Source of the DNA: a virus
Direction: 5' to 3' (one strand)
Virus record (IMG/VR): IMGVR_UViG_3300025141_000634
Coordinates: 1 to 26,211 of that record
Length of the DNA: 26,211 bases
Shown here: in pieces, positions 22,756-26,211 of the stretch
How the letters are laid out: each line of letters starts with the position of its first letter
Position numbering within the stretch: the first letter of the stretch is position 1
Notes under the pieces: generated by a model
Seen by the model: the letters and a program-made list of their open reading frames with translations, nothing else
Database searches by the model: none
What the model was told of the DNA's origin: nothing
Translations under genes and position numbers: made by a program

Positions 22756-23922
22756 CTATTTGTAGATTCCTGACCCTATAATATCGCATGCAATAGATTT
22801 TAAGGCGTTGGTGCCAACATTGTCAGCGCGGACGGCTGCTGTCCAAGATGTACCATTAGTAGTAGCCCAGATTCTACCGCTCTGCCCCACGGCGACGGCT
22901 GTCTTGTGATCTGTTGCAATTGCGTTCATACTGGTGGAATCGGGAGGTGACATATTGGTCCAATTGTCATCACCTTCATCAATAGCTGCATTGGTTTGGC
23001 TTTTGCCTACTCCGTTTTGTCCGACCGCAATCCACCTATTTACACTCCCTTTCATATACACTACTTGCATAAGGTGCAAAGACGTTCCGGTCTTTGAACT
23101 TTGATCTACAAAGTTGTCTCCATCATCGTCGGTGTAAAGAGCATCACCGCTGTTTCCCACAATCATCCATCGACCCGCACCGTCGTAGGCGATAGAAGTC
23201 CAAGTCGCCGTACCACCAGTCAATACTCTTGTCCAATTAGCTCCATTGTCAGTGGATCTCCAGATAGATTTACCATGTGCTGCCAGCCATGTATCGCCAG
23301 TACCCTTATAACACACCGCCATTGCTTCATCCGCTTCATCATTGCTTTCTATTAACCGAGTCCAAAAGACTCCATAGTTACTCGATCTGTAAAACGTTCG
23401 ATAGTCGCCACTAACATTTTCGTCTTGACCGGCACCCATCCAAATATCATTTCCATAACCAATACCCTGTACACCCTGAAATCCAGCCACCATCTCAGGA
23501 GCGGATCCTGAAGTCCAATTACTAGATGTTGTATAATATGGTCTACCAGCACCATCAATTCCAGAACCAGAATTAATATAAACTATTGCACCAAAGGGTC
23601 CGCTCTTGAGATTAAGACCAACTATCCAACGGTCGGGATCGAGGGCATCGTCGCTACTTCTGCCATAGGCAACAGTCTCAACATCTCCATTTCCGAGATC
23701 TAGAAGAGATCCGTTTGTGCCAAGACCATCACCCCATCCATTGAGTCCATTTGAAGCGGTTGTGGAAAATACCCTGCCAGTGTTCGCGCCTGCCATCCAT
23801 CTTGTAGCTGCACAGGTTGTGTAATCTTTACCTGCACAGGTAAGAATATTACTGATTTCAGTCTCGCCTACTTTGACTGCATCGCAGCCTTCAACGCCAT
23901 TTACTTTAAGTATGTTGGCCAT
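22756..23922 (-). CDS. Asp-box (BNR-type) beta-propeller protein, candidate receptor-binding protein
   Basis: 388 aa. Asp-box motifs (S/T-x-D/N-x-G-x-x-W/F) recur at about 180-187 (SSNYGVFW), 223-230 (STDNGANW), 264-271 (TDDDGDNF) and 354-360 (TTNGTSW), each next to strands such as RWMIVGNSG, RWIAVGQNG and TAVAVGQSG. That is the blade repeat of sialidase/YCF48-type propellers. Sialidase catalytic residues cannot be confirmed by eye, and the YCF48-like blades argue for binding rather than catalysis. The N-terminal 30 residues (MANILKVNGVEGCDAVKVGE) are distinct and may attach the protein to the virion. The ATG overlaps the fibre gene stop (TAATG), with no strong ribosome site, so the two are probably coupled. 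Likely a tail or head fibre tip. Confidence 0.65.
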   Translation of the reverse strand: MANILKVNGVEGCDAVKVGETEISNILTCAGKDYTTCAATRWMAGANTGRVFSTTASNGLNGWGDGLGTNGSLLDLGNGDVETVAYGRSSDDALDPDRWIVGLNLKSGPFGAIVYINSGSGIDGAGRPYYTTSSNWTSGSAPEMVAGFQGVQGIGYGNDIWMGAGQDENVSGDYRTFYRSSNYGVFWTRLIESNDEADEAMAVCYKGTGDTWLAAHGKSIWRSTDNGANWTRVLTGGTATWTSIAYDGAGRWMIVGNSGDALYTDDDGDNFVDQSSKTGTSLHLMQVVYMKGSVNRWIAVGQNGVGKSQTNAAIDEGDDNWTNMSPPDSTSMNAIATDHKTAVAVGQSGRIWATTNGTSWTAAVRADNVGTNALKSIACDIIGSGIYK

Positions 23923-26211
23923 TATAGTTCAATCCAGGTATTATCTGGACAGAAATATATAACATTAGTCACACTAGTTCCATAGCCGACTACTCGTACA
24001 GTATCACCAGAGGAATTTGGGGCAACGAAATCAACGGAGCCAGCATTTTCTGACACATAACATGGTTGACCAGCTTTAAAACTTCCTTGTACAGAAGCAA
24101 AATGGAAGTAGCCTCGTACAAGGATACCATCAGTTATAGAAGTTCCAAGCGCTACTCCGAGCAGGGCACTGCTGCTGAGTAATTCATCTGCGTCTGCATA
24201 GTTCCAAACTCCATCATCTTGCAAGCACATTAGTTTACCTGCGGCGAGAGTATCGGAACCATCCTCTGCTCCAAATGTCACGACTTCTCCACCTCCTGTT
24301 GCCGATTTTAATGTAGTTGGGTTAAAATGAGCATTTACACCAAGACTTGATGTAGCTACTGTCCCGCCTCCAACATTCACTCCAAACGAGCCAGCATCAA
24401 TGTCAAATGTCGTGGCTTGGACCTTGTAGGTTCCTGCCCCGTTATTTGCTGAAGACGAGATATTTCCATCAATCACATGATTAAAATGAGCAGTCGCTCC
24501 ACCACCGGCTTCACTAGTGGTGATAGTTGTTTCTCCGTCTGCTATAGTTGCAATTGTACAGTAATCGCCGCCGTCAGCGGTGGATTTTATTTGAATATCG
24601 CTCCCTGCGCCATCTTCTGCGGCGATAACGAGCCCATAGTTGGAGGCTGCATCAGTGACACTAATATCTATACCAGTATTGATTGTAGTGCCTTGGGTGT
24701 TGGCAGAGTCCACGTTAACATCCAAGCCTGTCATTGTTACCTCACTACCTGCGTGGTTGGTAGCAGCATCACTCATATCAATCTTTACCGCAGTGGGGCG
24801 CTGTTCGGCTTCATCGGCAGCTACTCCGCTTTTATCATAATCAATATGCAAAGTTGTTGGATTTACTTCGTCTCCAGTTTGAGAATCGTTGTGATCGATT
24901 ACTAATCCGGCTCCAGTGGTAACATTGCCAAGACTAAGCCTGTGACCCGTTCCTGTTGTTACTTCTGTCGCGTCGACATCGACTACAATACCCGTTGTTT
25001 GTTCGGAGTCGATATATAAAGCAGCAGCAGCGGCTCCCGCTGTTGAGTCATAATCAATAAACAATCCTGAGTGACGGTTTGAGGCATGCCCTCGGTCGCC
25101 ATTGGATTTAATCGCAACCAAAGCAGAAGCGGAACCGGTCTGAGTGCTTGTACTTGCCACAACCAACCCGGCTCCTGTTGTTAGAGCATTAGCGTCGATA
25201 TTTAATGCAGCAGCAGTTGTTACAGCATTGGCAGTAATATCAACAACAGAAGCATCAATATTTGCAGCATTAATATCTAACGCTGTCTTATCAGTATCGT
25301 TGCTATTAAGTTGTATAAGAGGGACACCACCATCACTAGCATTAGTAACTTCCAACGTTGCGGCGGGACTATCAACGGAGGCACCGATACTAACACGGTC
25401 GTTCGCCGCTTCTGCGAAAATGAGGTGGGTTTCACTATCTCCCTCGATGCGGAAATCACAGTCAATTCCAGCATCATTAACAACTACTTCACATACGGCA
25501 CCGTCTTTGACCTCGCCACCTATCGACAAGAGATTTGTTGATGCAGCGGTGCCTGCTTGTCCTCCAGCAAACACGTTGAATACAATCTTACCTCCCTCGT
25601 CATCCTCGGCTGTGTCGGAAGCAGATCCTACAATGGTTGCGTATTCGATATTATCCGGCCAGCTTGCGGCGTCGTGCACACCCTGGAATATGATGGTGCC
25701 GATACCCATATCGTCAGCATCAGCCCACGATGCGCGATTGAGCTTGAGTATCGGTGGCTTGTCCGTCGCGGTGTTCGAGTTTCTTATCTCAACAATCGCT
25801 TCTGTCTCTGCTGCTGTTGACTCGACCAGGAGTATCGGATCCCCAGCACCCCCAACGGCGTCATTCTTGAAATGAACCATCTGAACGCCAACCGCTGCTG
25901 TGTTGTCATTGTGGACAGTAAAAAGAGTTCTGTTACCGGCATCAGAAGAGTCTGATTGTAAGTGAAGTAATCCGCCTGTTGTGAGAGCACTTCCTGTTAC
26001 CTCTATTACATTGCTTGTAGTATTTGATGCTTTAATCTGAGCTACTTGAACAGTTGTGTTTGCGGCCTCGATGAGTAAGGCGTGTTGATCAACATCATTA
26101 TTATTAAGCTGCACAAGAGGAACGTTATACGCTCCAGCAGATGCATTGTTTGTGATTTCTAAGGTGGCTGCGGGAGAGTCTACGGAATCACCGATGCTTA
26201 CTCTATTGGAT
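23922..26211 (-). CDS. repetitive fibre-like virion protein (partial, 5' end outside window)
   Basis: At least 762 codons are visible; the frame stays open to the window edge, so the GTG at 26114 is internal. It is rich in Asp/Asn/Ala/Thr/Val, with irregular repeats of ALxIxAxxxTTGxGL type, as in beta-helical or stacked-strand fibres. A longer unit occurs twice: RVSIGDSVDSPAATLE at the window edge and RVSIGASVDSPAATLE about 268 residues later, each followed by QLNxND. The RVSIG..SPAATLEV pattern is common in phage tail-fibre shafts. The last 110 residues (LLGVALGTSITDGILVRGYF to VIYFCPDNTWIEL) form a separate compact domain of a kind seen in phage surface and decoration proteins. Likely role: tail or capsid fibre in host contact. 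Confidence 0.6.
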   Translation of the reverse strand, partial: SNRVSIGDSVDSPAATLEITNNASAGAYNVPLVQLNNNDVDQHALLIEAANTTVQVAQIKASNTTSNVIEVTGSALTTGGLLHLQSDSSDAGNRTLFTVHNDNTAAVGVQMVHFKNDAVGGAGDPILLVESTAAETEAIVEIRNSNTATDKPPILKLNRASWADADDMGIGTIIFQGVHDAASWPDNIEYATIVGSASDTAEDDEGGKIVFNVFAGGQAGTAASTNLLSIGGEVKDGAVCEVVVNDAGIDCDFRIEGDSETHLIFAEAANDRVSIGASVDSPAATLEVTNASDGGVPLIQLNSNDTDKTALDINAANIDASVVDITANAVTTAAALNIDANALTTGAGLVVASTSTQTGSASALVAIKSNGDRGHASNRHSGLFIDYDSTAGAAAAALYIDSEQTTGIVVDVDATEVTTGTGHRLSLGNVTTGAGLVIDHNDSQTGDEVNPTTLHIDYDKSGVAADEAEQRPTAVKIDMSDAATNHAGSEVTMTGLDVNVDSANTQGTTINTGIDISVTDAASNYGLVIAAEDGAGSDIQIKSTADGGDYCTIATIADGETTITTSEAGGGATAHFNHVIDGNISSSANNGAGTYKVQATTFDIDAGSFGVNVGGGTVATSSLGVNAHFNPTTLKSATGGGEVVTFGAEDGSDTLAAGKLMCLQDDGVWNYADADELLSSSALLGVALGTSITDGILVRGYFHFASVQGSFKAGQPCYVSENAGSVDFVAPNSSGDTVRVVGYGTSVTNVIYFCPDNTWIEL

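Noticed and set aside
25144-25875. 243-codon open frame on the plus strand opposite the fibre gene
   Set aside because: It mirrors the repetitive, Ala/Asp/Thr-rich fibre gene; its Ala/Ser/Pro-rich low-complexity product has no family features and no ribosome site, and it opposes the direction of all other genes.
26112-26114. GTG as the start of the fibre-like gene
   Set aside because: The frame remains open upstream to the window edge and encodes RVSIGDSVDSPAATLE, a copy of an internal repeat, so the true start lies outside the window.
1-26211. tRNA genes, CRISPR arrays, insertion sequences, integrase or attachment sites
   Set aside because: Gaps are at most about 113 bases; none contains a cloverleaf, regular spaced repeats or terminal inverted repeats, and no recombinase-like reading frame is present.

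Overview
The window is a late (virion) gene block of a contractile-tailed, T4-superfamily phage (Caudoviricetes, myovirus type), followed by a short DNA-metabolism cassette. All 20 genes lie on the minus strand and are packed with gaps of at most about 100 bases, so transcription runs from position 26211 towards 1. The scaffold, major capsid, neck, sheath, tube, baseplate and gp32-type proteins have the sequence character of marine T4-like phages, and base composition is moderately AT-rich. The host cannot be read from the sequence; no bacterial genes, tRNAs, insertion sequences or CRISPR arrays are visible.

Layout in the direction of transcription. (1) 26211-22756: the downstream part of a long repetitive beta-rich fibre-like protein, then an Asp-box (BNR) beta-propeller protein; both are candidate host-contact proteins. 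(2) 22665-19886: gp22-like scaffold core protein and gp23-like major capsid protein, closed by a clear terminator. (3) 19784-17110: gp13-like, gp14-like and gp15-like neck and tail-completion proteins. (4) 16997-13422: a very large gp18-like sheath and the gp19-like tube. (5) 13365-12303: gp26-like tail-assembly/baseplate chaperone and an overlapping out-of-frame second ORF joined by a run of seven T, a probable programmed frameshift; then a strong terminator. (6) 12214-2880: a 111-aa unknown, the tape measure, two tube-like baseplate junction proteins, a LysM/gp53-like protein, a 1119-aa hub-like protein and a 458-aa unknown structural protein. (7) 2869-570: a minimal family-A DNA polymerase, a divergent tubulin/FtsZ-like protein and a small membrane protein. 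(8) 466-1: the start of a gp32-like single-stranded DNA-binding protein under its own promoter.

Two regulatory classes can be read. The gp32-like gene has a near-consensus sigma70 promoter (TTGACA, 17 bases, TATATT) and a leader hairpin. Seven intergenic leaders in the structural block instead carry the sense-strand motif CTAWWTA, in three cases right after a terminator-like hairpin, which suggests a phage-specific late promoter. The most unusual content is the polymerase/tubulin-like/membrane-protein cassette at the end of the baseplate genes. It sets a polymerase with an altered motif C (HDS instead of HDE) beside a tubulin-superfamily protein whose G-box is degenerate.
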